Origin: Nostoc indistinguendum CM1-VF10
Lineage (GTDB): Bacteria > Cyanobacteriota > Cyanobacteriia > Cyanobacteriales > Nostocaceae
NCBI GenBank assembly: GCA_019359215.1
Contig: JAHHHS010000004.1
Span: 62,001 to 126,000, forward strand
DNA length: 64,000 nucleotides
Reading direction: 5' to 3'
The position numbers and the translations under genes are program-made. The first letter of the stretch is position 1, and each line of letters opens with the position of its first letter. The notes under the pieces were generated by a model that ran no database searches, had not been told where the DNA came from, and was given only the letters and a program-made list of their open reading frames with translations. This document shows positions 44,887 to 54,514 of the stretch, piece after piece.

Positions 44887-45939
44887 TTATTGCTGTGTGT
44901 AATGTTCGTTGAAAGTCTTATAGCCAACATCAGTTGTGTATAGTTGACATTGGTCTGTAATCTGCTTCATTAAAGGCCAAGAAAACTGACATTCATCATG
45001 CAGATAAGGCTCCCAATTTTCTTTGATGCTGCTGTAAGCTAGCCGCAAATTATAAGAAGGAATCGCAGTGGAAATATGATGAGGGACATGAACATTAATA
45101 TCGTGGCACAGGATTTCTACCCAGCGCGGATAATCGCAATGAATAGTGCCATTTAGCTGTGCTAGAGCTTCGTTCCACTTGTTCGCTGTCGCAAAAGGAA
45201 CATCTGCGGCGGTGTGGTGAACAATAGTAAAAGTACTCATCCAAAAATGGTAAATCATCCAAGGCACTAGCCAAAACTTGACAAATCCCCAGATACCAGT
45301 TGTGGCGATGAGAATTGGGAAAGCGATCGCCGCAAACACAACTACTACTGCCACAGAAAGCTTGATGCTCGATTGGTCTTTAGTTTTGAAGTTCCGCCAA
45401 TCAAAATGCACCACAGCCCAATGTCCAATGGAACCTACCCACCAGAGGCGTTTACGCATGAATAGCTCAAAAGCAGACTGCCGGGTTTTATCCCAATCTT
45501 CAAACACTTCTGGTCTGATTGGATGCCAAGCGTTATCCTCATCCAGCTTGTTGGTATGAGTATGGTGATAATTATGCTTAATGCGCCAACTGTGAAAGGG
45601 GTAAATCAACGGCATCATGAAGAAATGCCCTACCAAATCATTTACCCAACGACGTTTGGCAAAAGATCTGTGACCACAATCATGGCCAATTACAAAAAAA
45701 CCTGTTAAAGCGGTGCCCGTAAAAATCCAAGCCAGGGGCAAGAGAAACCAAGGAGTGATAATCAGGCTGTAATAGCCCAAGCCAACCGCCAAGACACTGA
45801 GCAGTACTTGTGTCCAAGCTTTGCGACGGTTCTGCTGAAAACATTCCCGTGGCAGCGTTTTGACAATATCTTTGAGCCTAAAGTCGGAATTACTAGGCTC
45901 GTCACTTAGTTTCTGGCTATTAATTATTGATGTAGTCAT
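44887..45939 (-). CDS. desA: Acyl-lipid delta-12 desaturase
   Basis: 350 residues from the ATG at 45939; a 12-residue longer frame is not supported. Histidine boxes HDCGH ([17 protein letters not shown]), HNYHH ([15 protein letters not shown]) and HVPHH ([19 protein letters not shown]) are intact. DesA introduces the second double bond (delta-12) into C18 chains on membrane lipids, upstream of DesB in the same pathway. The genes lie together, with desC on the same strand further upstream. Membrane protein. Cold induction is known for the class, but no control element was identified here. Confidence 0.92.
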   Translation of the reverse strand: MTTSIINSQKLSDEPSNSDFRLKDIVKTLPRECFQQNRRKAWTQVLLSVLAVGLGYYSLIITPWFLLPLAWIFTGTALTGFFVIGHDCGHRSFAKRRWVNDLVGHFFMMPLIYPFHSWRIKHNYHHTHTNKLDEDNAWHPIRPEVFEDWDKTRQSAFELFMRKRLWWVGSIGHWAVVHFDWRNFKTKDQSSIKLSVAVVVVFAAIAFPILIATTGIWGFVKFWLVPWMIYHFWMSTFTIVHHTAADVPFATANKWNEALAQLNGTIHCDYPRWVEILCHDINVHVPHHISTAIPSYNLRLAYSSIKENWEPYLHDECQFSWPLMKQITDQCQLYTTDVGYKTFNEHYTQQ

Positions 45940-46153
45940 GAACACCTGAAAAAGAACAAACTCCTCCACCAAGTCACTAAAAAAGCAACTTGCCGCAAAA
46001 TTTCTTAATATTAGCGCTTCGGATTATAGCAATCTAACCGACACAAGCGCACCAGTAAATAGCTTTTTGAAAAGTTAGGAGTTAGAAGTGATGAGTTATG
46101 AGTTAAAAACGTTACGCATCATAACTCCAAACTCCAACTTCAGCTCCTAACCC

Positions 46154-46975
46154 CTAACTAACTTTTGTTGGGGCCAACTTCACATTAGTAGCCAGACCAA
46201 CTGCTTGCAGCAATTGAACAGTCATCCAAGTTAAATCGATTTCCCACCATTCCAGCCCATGACGAGCTGAGTATTGAAAAGCATGATGGTTATTATGCCA
46301 GCCTTCACCGAAAACTAGTACGGCTACCCACCAGCAATTAGTCGATTGATCCCCAGAATCATAGCTCCGATAGCCAAATTTATGAGTAGCACTGTTCACC
46401 AACCAAGTGCAGTGGTAAACCCACACAATGCGAACAAAAATTCCCCAAATAACAAAGGGCCAGCCACCCAGAAGCAAAAGCAATACACCCAGAGCAACCT
46501 GGATCAAAATGAAATATTTTTCTAAAAACTGATAAACTGGGTCTTCTGCAATGTCTTTGGTGAAACGAGGAACATCAGCGTGAGCGGGACAATAATGAAT
46601 CAGCCAATCCATGTGGCTCCACCAGAACCCTTTATTAGAATCATGTGGATCAGCGTCAGTATCCGAGTGTAAATGATGGATACGATGTGTCCCTATCCAC
46701 TCAATTGGGCCTCCTTGACAGGAGAGTGTCCCAAAGAAAACCAGGAGATATTCTAGCCACTTGGGAGTTTGAAAACTGCGATGGGTGACAAGGCGATGAA
46801 ATCCTAGAGTAACGCCTAAGCCGCCAGTCACCCAATATAGCAAGACACCCACACCAACTGCCGTCCAGCTAAAGTTACCAGGAACAAAGGCAAATAAAGC
46901 GCCGATGTGCAGTGCAATGAAGAACAGGGTATTAACCCAGTTAATTTGAGGTTTAGTTGAGGTAGCAATTGTCAT
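46154..46975 (-). CDS. desC: Acyl-lipid delta-9 desaturase
   Basis: 273 residues. Histidine boxes are HRLVTHRSF, HRIHHLHSDTDADPH and HNNHHAFQYSARHGLEWWE, diagnostic of the delta-9 stearoyl desaturase class. It inserts the first double bond into saturated acyl chains, giving the substrate for DesA. Multiple hydrophobic segments. It precedes desA on the same strand (215 bp apart), so the cluster order desC-desA-desB follows the reaction order. The intergenic stretch at 46060-46150 is filled with ACTCCTAACTCC-type repeats, and no control element was seen. Confidence 0.93.
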   Translation of the reverse strand: MTIATSTKPQINWVNTLFFIALHIGALFAFVPGNFSWTAVGVGVLLYWVTGGLGVTLGFHRLVTHRSFQTPKWLEYLLVFFGTLSCQGGPIEWIGTHRIHHLHSDTDADPHDSNKGFWWSHMDWLIHYCPAHADVPRFTKDIAEDPVYQFLEKYFILIQVALGVLLLLLGGWPFVIWGIFVRIVWVYHCTWLVNSATHKFGYRSYDSGDQSTNCWWVAVLVFGEGWHNNHHAFQYSARHGLEWWEIDLTWMTVQLLQAVGLATNVKLAPTKVS

Positions 46976-47065
46976 GCAGTAACCTGAATTTGAATTTTCC
47001 AGCCTAGTCTGCGCGATTTTAAAATCCGCATATCTATAATTTAATTTTTTTTGAACGAGGAACTG

Positions 47066-48301
47066 ATGAACACCTTAGAGCAGCTGCAGCAAGCAGAACA
47101 GGCACTATTAGAAATTTTTTCTGGAATTGACACTCATATCAAGCATAATCTAAAACGAGTGCTGGATGCCTTTCGTAATCACCGTGTAGGCGCACACCAC
47201 TTTGCTGGTGTAAGTGGCTATGGTCACGATGATTTAGGACGAGAAACTTTAGATAAAGTTTTTGCCGAAGTTATGGGTGCTGAAGCTGCGGCGGTGCGAG
47301 TGCAGTTCGTTTCGGGAACTCATGCGATCGCCTGTGCTTTGTTTGGTGTTCTCCGTCCTGGAGATGAAATGTTAGCAGTGGTCGGTTCTCCCTACGATAC
47401 GCTTGAAGAAGTCATTGGTTTACGTGGTCAAGGCCAAGGCTCCCTTATCGAGTTTGGCATAAATTACCGCCAATTGGAGCTAACCACAGAAGGAACTATA
47501 GATTGGCAAGCTTTAAGTACTAATGTGACTGAAAAAACTCGTTTAGTGTTAATTCAGCGTTCTTGTGGCTATTCTTGGCGGCCTAGTTTATCAATTGCTG
47601 ATATTGGAAAAATTGTCCACTTAGTCAAACAGCAAAACCCGAACACCGTTTGCTTTGTGGATAACTGCTACGGCGAATTTATCGAAACCAAGGAACCTAC
47701 AGCCGTAGGTGCTGATTTAATGGCGGGATCGCTGATTAAAAATCCTGGTGGAACTATTGTCAGCGCTGGTGGTTATGTTGCCGGTCGCGCCGACTTAGTG
47801 GAAGCATCTGCTTGTCGTCTCACTGCTCCCGGTATCGGGAGTTATGGTGGCGCTACTTTTGACCAAAATCGCCTGCTGTTCCAAGGCTTATTTCTGGCTC
47901 CGCAAATGGTAGGAGAGGCGATGAAAGGGACATACTTAACTGGTTATGTATTTGACAAACTCGGTTATCCAGTGAATCCCGCACCTCTGGCTCCCCGTGG
48001 AGATGTAATTCAGGCAATCAAACTCGGTTCTGCCGAAAAGCTAATTGCTTTCTGTAAAGCCATACAACAGCATTCTCCTATTGGTTCCTACTTAGATCCT
48101 GTTCCAGATGAAATGCCGGGGTATGAGAGCAAGGTAGTCATGGCTGGGGGGACATTTATTGAAGGGAGTACCTTGGAATTATCGGCAGATGGGCCTTTGC
48201 GTGAACCGTATGTGGTTTATTGCCAGGGGGGGACTCATTGGACTCATGTAGCGATCGCACTAGAAGCTGCGATCGATGCAATAGGAAGTGCTGGTGATTG
48301 A
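47066..48301 (+). CDS. Methionine gamma-lyase family / aluminium-resistance-type PLP protein
   Basis: 411 residues from the ATG at 47066, preceded by GAGGA; a TTG five codons earlier is less likely. Fold type I PLP enzyme with the lysine in LMAGSLIKNPGGTI and FVDNCYGEFIE upstream, in the order of the family annotated methionine gamma-lyase or aluminium resistance protein. RVGAHHFAGVSGYGHDDLGR near the start is typical. The true substrate of this bacterial clade is uncertain. Single gene, divergent from desC; probably cytoplasmic. Confidence 0.85.
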   Translation: MNTLEQLQQAEQALLEIFSGIDTHIKHNLKRVLDAFRNHRVGAHHFAGVSGYGHDDLGRETLDKVFAEVMGAEAAAVRVQFVSGTHAIACALFGVLRPGDEMLAVVGSPYDTLEEVIGLRGQGQGSLIEFGINYRQLELTTEGTIDWQALSTNVTEKTRLVLIQRSCGYSWRPSLSIADIGKIVHLVKQQNPNTVCFVDNCYGEFIETKEPTAVGADLMAGSLIKNPGGTIVSAGGYVAGRADLVEASACRLTAPGIGSYGGATFDQNRLLFQGLFLAPQMVGEAMKGTYLTGYVFDKLGYPVNPAPLAPRGDVIQAIKLGSAEKLIAFCKAIQQHSPIGSYLDPVPDEMPGYESKVVMAGGTFIEGSTLELSADGPLREPYVVYCQGGTHWTHVAIALEAAIDAIGSAGD

Positions 48302-48356
48302 TTACAGCATATATTCCGCAGGGCATCAGGTTTATTGAGAAATTAGTGAAAAGCGA

Positions 48357-48472
48357 TGTCTACGGCTGGCTACGCCTACGCATTTGTTGATTTGGCGATC
48401 GCATTTGCTATTTCGGCGAACCCATTTGCTATTTCGGCGATACCTACGGCTGGCTACGCCTACGCATTTGTT
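48357..48472. repeat. Tandem and direct repeats before the IS5-type element
   Basis: TACGGCTGGCTACGCCTACG occurs at 48361 and 48445, each followed by CATTTGTT. Between them GCATTTGCTATTTCGGCGA and CCATTTGCTATTTCGGCGA form another pair. A HIP1 octamer lies inside. Confidence 0.75.
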
Positions 48473-48476
48473 ATAT

Positions 48477-49417
48477 AGACCTCTTGCAAAAGTCTCAGAT
48501 GCGTGAGACAAGTAGGTTAGAGTTGGGTAGTATTTATGACCTATGACCAGGTAAAGAGCCTAAAGCCAGAAGACTTTAAACGCTTGTGTGGTGTACGCCC
48601 GGAGACTTTCAACCAGATGCTAGAAGTGGTGCGATGCCTGCGGCGGGCGTAGCCATCGCAACAGCGAACAAAACAAAAAACAGGACGGCCAGGTAAACTC
48701 AGTTTGGAAGACCAATTATTAATGACATTAGAATATTGGAGAGAATACCGCACATACTTTCATATTGGTCAATCGTGGAGAGTAAATGAGTCTACAGCTT
48801 ACCGAATTATCCGAAAAATAGAAGATACATTGACTAAATCCAGGACTTTCACTCTTCCAGGCAAAAAAAGACTGACAAATTCTGATTATCAGTTACAGGT
48901 AGTGATAGTTGATGTTACTGAAAGCCCGATTGAACGTCCTAAAAAAACAAAAAAAGTTCTACAGTGGGAAAAAGAAACAGCATACATTGAAGTCCCAGGT
49001 AGTGGTAGACCAAGCGAATGGTCAAATCATCTGCACCGCTCATGGGAAAGGTAGAGAGCATGATTTTCGTATATTTAAAAACAGTAAGATTAGATTAAGC
49101 GAAGATATAGAATGCTTGGGAGATAAAGGTTATCAAGGTATTGATAAACTGCATGGGAAGAGTCGGATTCCTAAGAAAAAGCCCAGAGGAGGTAAGTTAA
49201 CCTCTGAAGATAAAAAGAGTAATCAAGAATTAGCTAAAATCAGGATTTTAGGTGAGCATGTACATCGGAAGCTGAAGGTATTTAAAATTTTGTCCCTTAC
49301 TTATAGAAATCGTCGAAAAAGATTTGGTTTGAGGTTTAATCTGATTGCTGCTCTCTATAATTACGAGCTTCATCTCCCCCAAACCGAATTTGCCTGAGCG
49401 ACTTTTGCAAGAGGTCT
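48477..49417 (+). mobile_element. IS5-family insertion sequence (941 bp), decayed
   Basis: Terminal inverted repeats AGACCTCTTGCAAAAGTC at 48477-48494 and GACTTTTGCAAGAGGTCT at 49400-49417 are perfect. A 3-bp TAT flanks both sides (48474-48476 and 49418-49420), consistent with target duplication as in IS1031-type members. The transposase gene fills it but is broken, so the element is not autonomously mobile. Confidence 0.85.
48536..49397 (+). pseudogene. IS5-type transposase with stop and frameshift
   Basis: The frame opens MTYDQVKSLKPEDFKRLCGV and reaches a TAG at 48650. That stop lies in a 29-bp dispersed repeat (48631-48659) that has entered the gene. The same phase then continues as TGRPGKLSLEDQLLMTLEYW with HTH. 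Near 48950, at CCTAAAAAAACAAAAAAAG, the protein must change phase to YSGKKKQHTLKSQ and HGKGREHDFRIFKNSKI. The D of VDVTESPIE, the DKGYQG segment and a C-terminal KRFGLRFNLIAALYN are the DDE landmarks. The poly-A shift could be an indel or a programmed frameshift; the TAG is not readily bypassed. Confidence 0.8.
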
Positions 49418-49514
49418 TATTAAGGATTTCGTTTCTAGCATCGCTCTCACTACTTTCACGTTCCTAATTTATCAAACTACCAAATGATAGCTACCTGATG
49501 CATCTTCATCAAAA

Positions 49515-49553
49515 ATTCCCCCAACCTTCTTTTGCAAGGAGAATTGGGGGAAT
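49515..49553 (-). terminator. Terminator of the Mn-catalase gene
   Basis: ATTCCCCCAA (49515-49524) pairs with TTGGGGGAAT (49544-49553), with an inner CCTT/AAGG. On the minus strand it is followed by TTTTTGATG. It lies about 100 bp after the catalase stop codon. Confidence 0.75.
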
Positions 49554-49649
49554 CAAGTCTTATTCAGATGTGAATGCAACTCTATGCCAATGATTAGCCA
49601 CTGATAGTTGTTGTATGCTCAATCAAAGAGGTGCGATCAAACCGTTGCC

Positions 49650-50516
49650 TTATGCCTGTGGCATTTTCGAGGTACCATGCAGTCTTGGATCGGGCACAGG
49701 AGGTTGCGGTTCTGGACCTAGTGGTTGGGGATTTTCCACATACTCAAATTCGCCTTTGCCATCCATTGAGGGGCCTTTTGCCCAACGACCTTCAGAGCTT
49801 TCTGTGCCTTCTGAGTGATTCCAGAACTGATAAGAAAACTCGCGTTTTTCCAATTCCAATGGGAAGGAACTAGGAACCGGAGTGGTTTCCATTCCAGAGC
49901 TTTCTAAATCTTCAATGGTTGCTAGCCACAAGTTTTGATGCATGGTGTCACGAGCGATCATAAAGCTTAAGGTATCTTTCACCCCTGGATCGTCGGTCAT
50001 CTCATACAGTCGCACTGCTTGCAAACGTCCTTGACTTTCGGCGTGAAGATTAGACCGGAAATCTGCCAACAGGTTACCACTGGAGACAATAAAGCGACCG
50101 TTCCAAGGATAGCCGACGCTATCAGATGGTGTTGCACCCAAACCAGACACAATGGCGTGTTGAGGGTTCATCGCCGCTGCCATAATTACATCCCGTGGGC
50201 TACTACCGCCCATTACCGCACCTACTACCGCATCTTTTGCACTTTCTTCTTGCATTTTGATCGGCGCTTTATCTAGAAGATGGGCAATCATCGTTGCCAG
50301 CATCTCAATATGACCGATTTCTTCAGTACCAACGTCTAGCAGCATATCTCGGTACTTGGCAGGGCCTCGACAGTTCCAACCCTGAAACAGATACTGCATC
50401 ATCACCGTCATTTCACCAAAAGTGCCGCCAATGAGTTCTTGAATTTTCATTGCGTAAACTGCATCTGGTTTTTCTGGTGGCTTAAAATACTGAAGTTTCT
50501 TATTGTGATAAAACAT
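49650..50516 (-). CDS. Manganese catalase
   Basis: 288 residues. Di-manganese, haem-free catalase that breaks down hydrogen peroxide in the cytoplasm. Ligand residues by position: E35 (GGTFGEMTV), E66 and H69 (DVGTEEIGHIEML), E160 (HAESQGRLQAVRLYEM) and H193 (MIARDTMHQNLW). The four-helix bundle is complete and the length is normal. The C-terminal tail is proline-rich (GPEPQPPVPDPRLHG), as in several cyanobacterial homologues. It is the outermost gene of a minus-strand run of stress-type genes. A terminator follows. Confidence 0.95.
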   Translation of the reverse strand: MFYHNKKLQYFKPPEKPDAVYAMKIQELIGGTFGEMTVMMQYLFQGWNCRGPAKYRDMLLDVGTEEIGHIEMLATMIAHLLDKAPIKMQEESAKDAVVGAVMGGSSPRDVIMAAAMNPQHAIVSGLGATPSDSVGYPWNGRFIVSSGNLLADFRSNLHAESQGRLQAVRLYEMTDDPGVKDTLSFMIARDTMHQNLWLATIEDLESSGMETTPVPSSFPLELEKREFSYQFWNHSEGTESSEGRWAKGPSMDGKGEFEYVENPQPLGPEPQPPVPDPRLHGTSKMPQA

Positions 50517-51102
50517 TTGAATTCCTCGTTAATAGATGTCGTTTACACAAAATCAAACAGTTGCCAAACTTTTATGCGATTTTGCGTAGCCTCTTATTAC
50601 TAGGAAACTAATCAAATGCTTTATCTTCATCAGCCTCTAGTCTGATAAAAAAAATACTTTTAAATAAGTATTCCGACTAGGGCTTTTTTATTTATAGTTC
50701 TGTCTAGGAAAGGATTTCATAAACCCCTGGCTTATTTCGAGAAAGGTATAACCAAAAGACAGTAGGGTAGCACAGCTGTGCTACCCTACCAAATGCCTAC
50801 ATTTAGAAAGAGGCAAGGGGGATGGAAAAGAATTGGGATTCGGCACTTCTCTACGAGAGGCTGCGCCCTAAGCATAGATATGACGCAGCCTTTACGACAG
50901 AGCTACGTAACTAACCCACCTGTTGCGTTAACTTATCGCTCTTTACAAGAACCACATCCCCTGTTGTGGGGGACTCAGACCCATGTTCCCCCGTTCATTC
51001 CACAGCAAGATGAGGTCATTTCCCCCTGCTCCCTGCTCCCTGCCCCCTGCTCCTACTCGCTGCCCTCTGCCTCTTCATTGAAAACGGCTTGTTATCTGTA
51101 GC
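50517..51102. repeat. Gene-free region with a perfect 28-bp palindrome
   Basis: GTAGGGTAGCACAG at 50762-50775 is followed at once by its exact complement CTGTGCTACCCTAC at 50776-50789. GTAGGGTA scraps recur near 29362 and 38962. A TACGAGAGGCTGCGCCC scrap lies near 50855, and CCCCCTGCTCCCTGCTCCCT-type tandem runs are at 51020-51060. Nothing else was seen. Confidence 0.7.
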
Positions 51103-51444
51103 TTAATTCTCATCCCGTCCGTGGACTTGAGCCGGTGGACTGGTTGCTTCAACAGCCGTGAATGGTTCCAGGATTTTGTATGTGTGGCTGGCTCCTTTGG
51201 GTACAACCCAAGAATTTCCAGGCTCTAGCAAAATCATTTGCCCTTCAATGTGCAATTCGGCACGACCATTAATTACATAACCAACTGTTTCATAGTCGCG
51301 CGAAGCTGGTTCTTTGTCTTCGTTTGGTTGTTCGTCTTCCCAAAGACGCATGGAAATAGATTTACCAGAAGCAAGATACTTCTGACCGAGTTTACCTTTA
51401 GGGGAATAGGTAGAATCTATTTTTTTAACGCTGGTATCGCTCAT
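51103..51444 (-). CDS. Cupin-domain protein
   Basis: About 113 residues from the ATG at 51444; an eight-codon longer frame overlaps the upstream alcohol dehydrogenase gene. The RmlC-like jelly roll is recognisable in the acidic strand SRDYETVGYVINGRAELHIE and ILLEPGNSWVVPKGASHTYKI, where a histidine remains in the second cupin motif. The first motif lacks the usual two histidines, so metal binding may be weak. Unknown substrate. It starts eight bases past the end of the zinc alcohol dehydrogenase gene, so the two are co-transcribed. Confidence 0.8.
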   Translation of the reverse strand: MSDTSVKKIDSTYSPKGKLGQKYLASGKSISMRLWEDEQPNEDKEPASRDYETVGYVINGRAELHIEGQMILLEPGNSWVVPKGASHTYKILEPFTAVEATSPPAQVHGRDEN

Positions 51445-51451
51445 AATCACC

Positions 51452-52621
51452 TTACGGTTTGAGTACAACTTTGATGCAGTTATCTTTCTTGTGCTTAAAA
51501 ATTTCGTAGCCGTGGGGCGCTTGTTCTAGAGGTAAAGTATGGGTGATGATAAAGGTTGGATCGATTTCACCGTTTTGAATCCGTTCTAACAAGGGTCGTA
51601 AATACCTATGAACATTTGTTTGTCCCATTTTGAAGGTTAATCCCTTGTTCATGGCAGCACCCATCGGGATTTTGTCAAGGAAGCCACCGTACACACCCGC
51701 AATTGATACGTGACCACCTTTAGCAGCAGATACTATTACTTGCCGTAATGCCGTCGGACGGTCTGTTTCGAGGCGTACTGCTTGCTTTACCTGGTCGTAG
51801 AATGCCATAAAATCTGTGCCGTGTGCCTCCATTCCTACTGCATCTATGCAAGCATCGGGGCCACGACCGCCAGTCATTTCTTTGAGTGCTTCGCCTACAT
51901 TCACTTCTTCGTAGTTGAGAACTTCTGCTTTGCCGTATTCTTTAGCCATTTGCAGCCGTTCAGGAATGCGGTCAAAGGCGATAACACGTTCTGCGCCGAG
52001 CATATATGCGCTTTTAATTGCAAATTGTCCGACTGGACCACAACCCCAAACGGCGACAATATCACCAGGTTTAATGTTGCAGTTCTCGGCTGCCATATAG
52101 CCAGTGGGAAAAATATCTGTTAAAAATAGCACTTGCTCATCCGTTAAACCATCGGGGATTTTGAGCAAGCCTACATCGGCAAATGGTACTCGTGCATACT
52201 CTGCTTGACCACCAGCGTAACCACCGAATAAATGAGAGTAGCCAAATAGTCCTGCTGGGGAATGGCCCATTTGCTTTTCTACCAACCAAGCATTGGGGTT
52301 AGAGTTATCGCACAGTGACCATAAATCCCGATTGCAGAAAAAGCAGCTACCGCAAGATATAGTGAAGGGAACAACGACGCGATCGCCTACCTTCACATTT
52401 TTAACCGCACTTCCAAGTTCTACAACTTCCCCCATGAATTCATGACCAAGGATATCGCCCTTTTGCATGGTGGGAATGTAGCCATCATAAATATGTAAAT
52501 CTGAACCGCAAATTGCCGTAGAAGTAATTTTAACAATGGCATCGCGTGGGTTAATAATTTTGGGGTCGGGAACTGTATCTACCCGAACGTCGTTTGCTCC
52601 ATGCCAGCAAACTGCTTTCAT
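51452..52621 (-). CDS. Zinc-dependent alcohol dehydrogenase (copy 1)
   Basis: 389 residues. MDR-type dehydrogenase close to glutathione-independent formaldehyde or related dehydrogenases. Catalytic zinc residues are in [13 protein letters not shown] (Cys) and GHEFMGE (His/Glu). The structural zinc site is [21 protein letters not shown](P) binding is at [20 protein letters not shown]. It is about the same length and layout as the second copy 622 bp upstream, but the two differ at many residues, so the duplication is not recent. The product sits between the cupin gene and a hypothetical secreted protein in a stress-type cluster. Substrate unknown. Confidence 0.9.
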   Translation of the reverse strand: MKAVCWHGANDVRVDTVPDPKIINPRDAIVKITSTAICGSDLHIYDGYIPTMQKGDILGHEFMGEVVELGSAVKNVKVGDRVVVPFTISCGSCFFCNRDLWSLCDNSNPNAWLVEKQMGHSPAGLFGYSHLFGGYAGGQAEYARVPFADVGLLKIPDGLTDEQVLFLTDIFPTGYMAAENCNIKPGDIVAVWGCGPVGQFAIKSAYMLGAERVIAFDRIPERLQMAKEYGKAEVLNYEEVNVGEALKEMTGGRGPDACIDAVGMEAHGTDFMAFYDQVKQAVRLETDRPTALRQVIVSAAKGGHVSIAGVYGGFLDKIPMGAAMNKGLTFKMGQTNVHRYLRPLLERIQNGEIDPTFIITHTLPLEQAPHGYEIFKHKKDNCIKVVLKP

Positions 52622-52793
52622 AATTATTTAGTCCTTAGTTATCATTAGTTATCATTTCTGACTCGTTAATATCAAGATAAACACACGATTTAGCTTGACT
52701 TTGAGACGCGATAGTTATCGCGTCTCAGTAAATTTCCAAAGGTTGTTTTACAGTGTATGAGTCAAAAAGTTAGACTCAAAAGTTGCTACGAGT

Positions 52794-53180
52794 CTAGACT
52801 CTATCTCTCAGTTGCTTGCTAGGAGGATTTTGGTAATAACCTTCTTTAGTTTCAGTCAATGGCTGAACTGTTTCTTCAACTTTACTTTTTGTAGACTTCA
52901 GAAACTCTTTTGTAGCTCGAGGAGTTTCTTCATCCAAGTTTAACTTCTCGCGGATAGTATCAGCAGCGCTTTTTAATCTATTACCAGTATTTTCTACCTG
53001 AGGATTATTTATCTCGTCTGGGATTCCTTTATAATAAGTACCCTCTGGAGTTTTAACATCAGCTTGTGCTACATTAACGTAGGTAAAAGCTTGACCCAGT
53101 AAAAACATAAATCCTACTAGGAAAACTACAAGGATTTGGGAAATGCGAATATTCCGCAGCCAAGAACTTACTCGATTCAT
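52794..53180 (-). CDS. Exported hypothetical protein, DUF6658-like
   Basis: About 128 residues from the ATG at 53180 (a longer frame at 53192 is less likely). A signal peptide or membrane anchor is at the N-terminus (RISQILVVFLVGFMFLLGQ), followed by a polar region with TPEGTYYKG near 45, then a helix-rich charged part (NTGNRLKSAADTIREKLNLD). The domain label is a guess from memory; I see no catalytic motif. It lies between the two alcohol dehydrogenase genes, so it probably shares their transcript or regulation. Predicted extracytoplasmic. Confidence 0.65.
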   Translation of the reverse strand: MNRVSSWLRNIRISQILVVFLVGFMFLLGQAFTYVNVAQADVKTPEGTYYKGIPDEINNPQVENTGNRLKSAADTIREKLNLDEETPRATKEFLKSTKSKVEETVQPLTETKEGYYQNPPSKQLRDRV

Positions 53181-53242
53181 AAAAAACCTCAATTCTATTA
53201 TGTAAGGTGTACAAATCCAAACACTGAATGACTATTCGCCAT

Positions 53243-54412
53243 TTAGGGTTTAAGAACAACTTTGATGCAGTTATCCTTTTTTTGTTGAAAGATGTTGTAG
53301 GCGTGGGGTGCTTGTTCTAGTGGTAATTGATGGGTGACAACGAAGGATGGATCAAGTTTTCCATCCAAAATCATTTGCAATAACGAATGCATATATTTTT
53401 GTCCATGCATTTGTCCCATCCTAAAGGTTAGACCTTTATTAAAGGCTGCACCCAATGGTATTTTGTCTACAAAACCACCATAAACACCCATGATTGAAAG
53501 AGTCCCGCCTTTACGACAGGCGACCATCATTTCCCGCAGAACGTGGGGACGGTCGGTTTCCAATTTGAGCTTTTGTTTTGTCTGGTCGTAGAAGTCTTCA
53601 ATACCAACGCCGTGTGCTTCTAAACCAACGGCATCAATGCAAGCATCGGGGCCACGTCCACCAGTCATCTCTTTCAACGCTTCGCCAGCATTAACTTCTT
53701 CGTAGTTAATCACTTCTGCTTTGGCAAACTTTTTCGCCATTTCCAGGCGTTCAGGAAAGCGATCTATACCGATCACTTTTTCGGCTCCCATCATGTAGGC
53801 GCTAATCATGGCAAATTGTCCAACAGCACCGCAACCCCAAACGGCTACAGTATCACCCGGTTGAATATCGCATAATTCTGCGCCCATATAACCGGTGGGG
53901 ATGGCATCAGAGATGAATAACAACATCTCATCCGGCAAGTCTGGCGGAACTTTAACAACACCCACATCAGCAAAGGGTACACGGATATATTCTGCTTGTG
54001 CGCCTGCATAGCCACCTAACATGTGGGAGTAGCCATAAATAGCTGAGGTAACATTGCCGAACAATTTTTCTTCAATCCAACCTTTGGGATTGGAATTATC
54101 GCACAATGACCACATATCACGTTGGCAATAATGGCAATTACCACAGCCAATGGTGGAAGGAACAACAACGCGATCGCCTATTTTTAAATTGTTGACTCCT
54201 CTGCCAACTTCCACGACTTCCCCCATAAATTCGTGACCAATAATGTCACCCTGTTGCACTGTGGGAATATAGCCACCATATATATGTAGATCAGAGCCAC
54301 AAATCGCCGTGGAAGTAATTTTAATAATCGCATCACGCGGGTTTAGAATTGTTGGATCTGGTACCGACTGTACCCGCACATCATTAGCACCGTTCCAGCA
54401 GACTGCTTTCAT
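53243..54412 (-). CDS. Zinc-dependent alcohol dehydrogenase (copy 2)
   Basis: 389 residues, same length as copy 1 and with the same motifs: [38 protein letters not shown] for structural zinc, and [20 protein letters not shown] for the cofactor. Both begin [14 protein letters not shown] or [14 protein letters not shown]. Two paralogues so close together suggest tandem duplication followed by divergence. Cytoplasmic NAD(P)-dependent oxidation of an alcohol or aldehyde conjugate is expected; substrate not determined. A run of ATTAGTC-type repeats lies directly upstream at 54417-54475. Confidence 0.9.
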   Translation of the reverse strand: MKAVCWNGANDVRVQSVPDPTILNPRDAIIKITSTAICGSDLHIYGGYIPTVQQGDIIGHEFMGEVVEVGRGVNNLKIGDRVVVPSTIGCGNCHYCQRDMWSLCDNSNPKGWIEEKLFGNVTSAIYGYSHMLGGYAGAQAEYIRVPFADVGVVKVPPDLPDEMLLFISDAIPTGYMGAELCDIQPGDTVAVWGCGAVGQFAMISAYMMGAEKVIGIDRFPERLEMAKKFAKAEVINYEEVNAGEALKEMTGGRGPDACIDAVGLEAHGVGIEDFYDQTKQKLKLETDRPHVLREMMVACRKGGTLSIMGVYGGFVDKIPLGAAFNKGLTFRMGQMHGQKYMHSLLQMILDGKLDPSFVVTHQLPLEQAPHAYNIFQQKKDNCIKVVLKP

Positions 54413-54416
54413 AGTT

Positions 54417-54475
54417 ATTAGTCCTTAGTCATTAGTCATTAGTCATTGGTCATTAGTCATTGGTCATTCGCTTTT
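54417..54475. repeat. Short tandem repeats of the TTAGTCATTAGTCATTGG type
   Basis: Seven-base units AGTCATT or GGTCATT are repeated about seven times between the copy 2 gene and the SRPBCC gene. A shorter ATTAGTTATC version lies at 52630-52660, upstream of copy 1. Confidence 0.8.
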
Positions 54476-54514
54476 GGCAAAGGACAAATGACAAGGGACA
54501 AAGAACAAATAACT

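Noticed and set aside
49615..49873. Plus-strand frames across the Mn-catalase C-terminus
   Set aside because: Antisense shadows of the catalase gene, whose metal ligands and length are intact.
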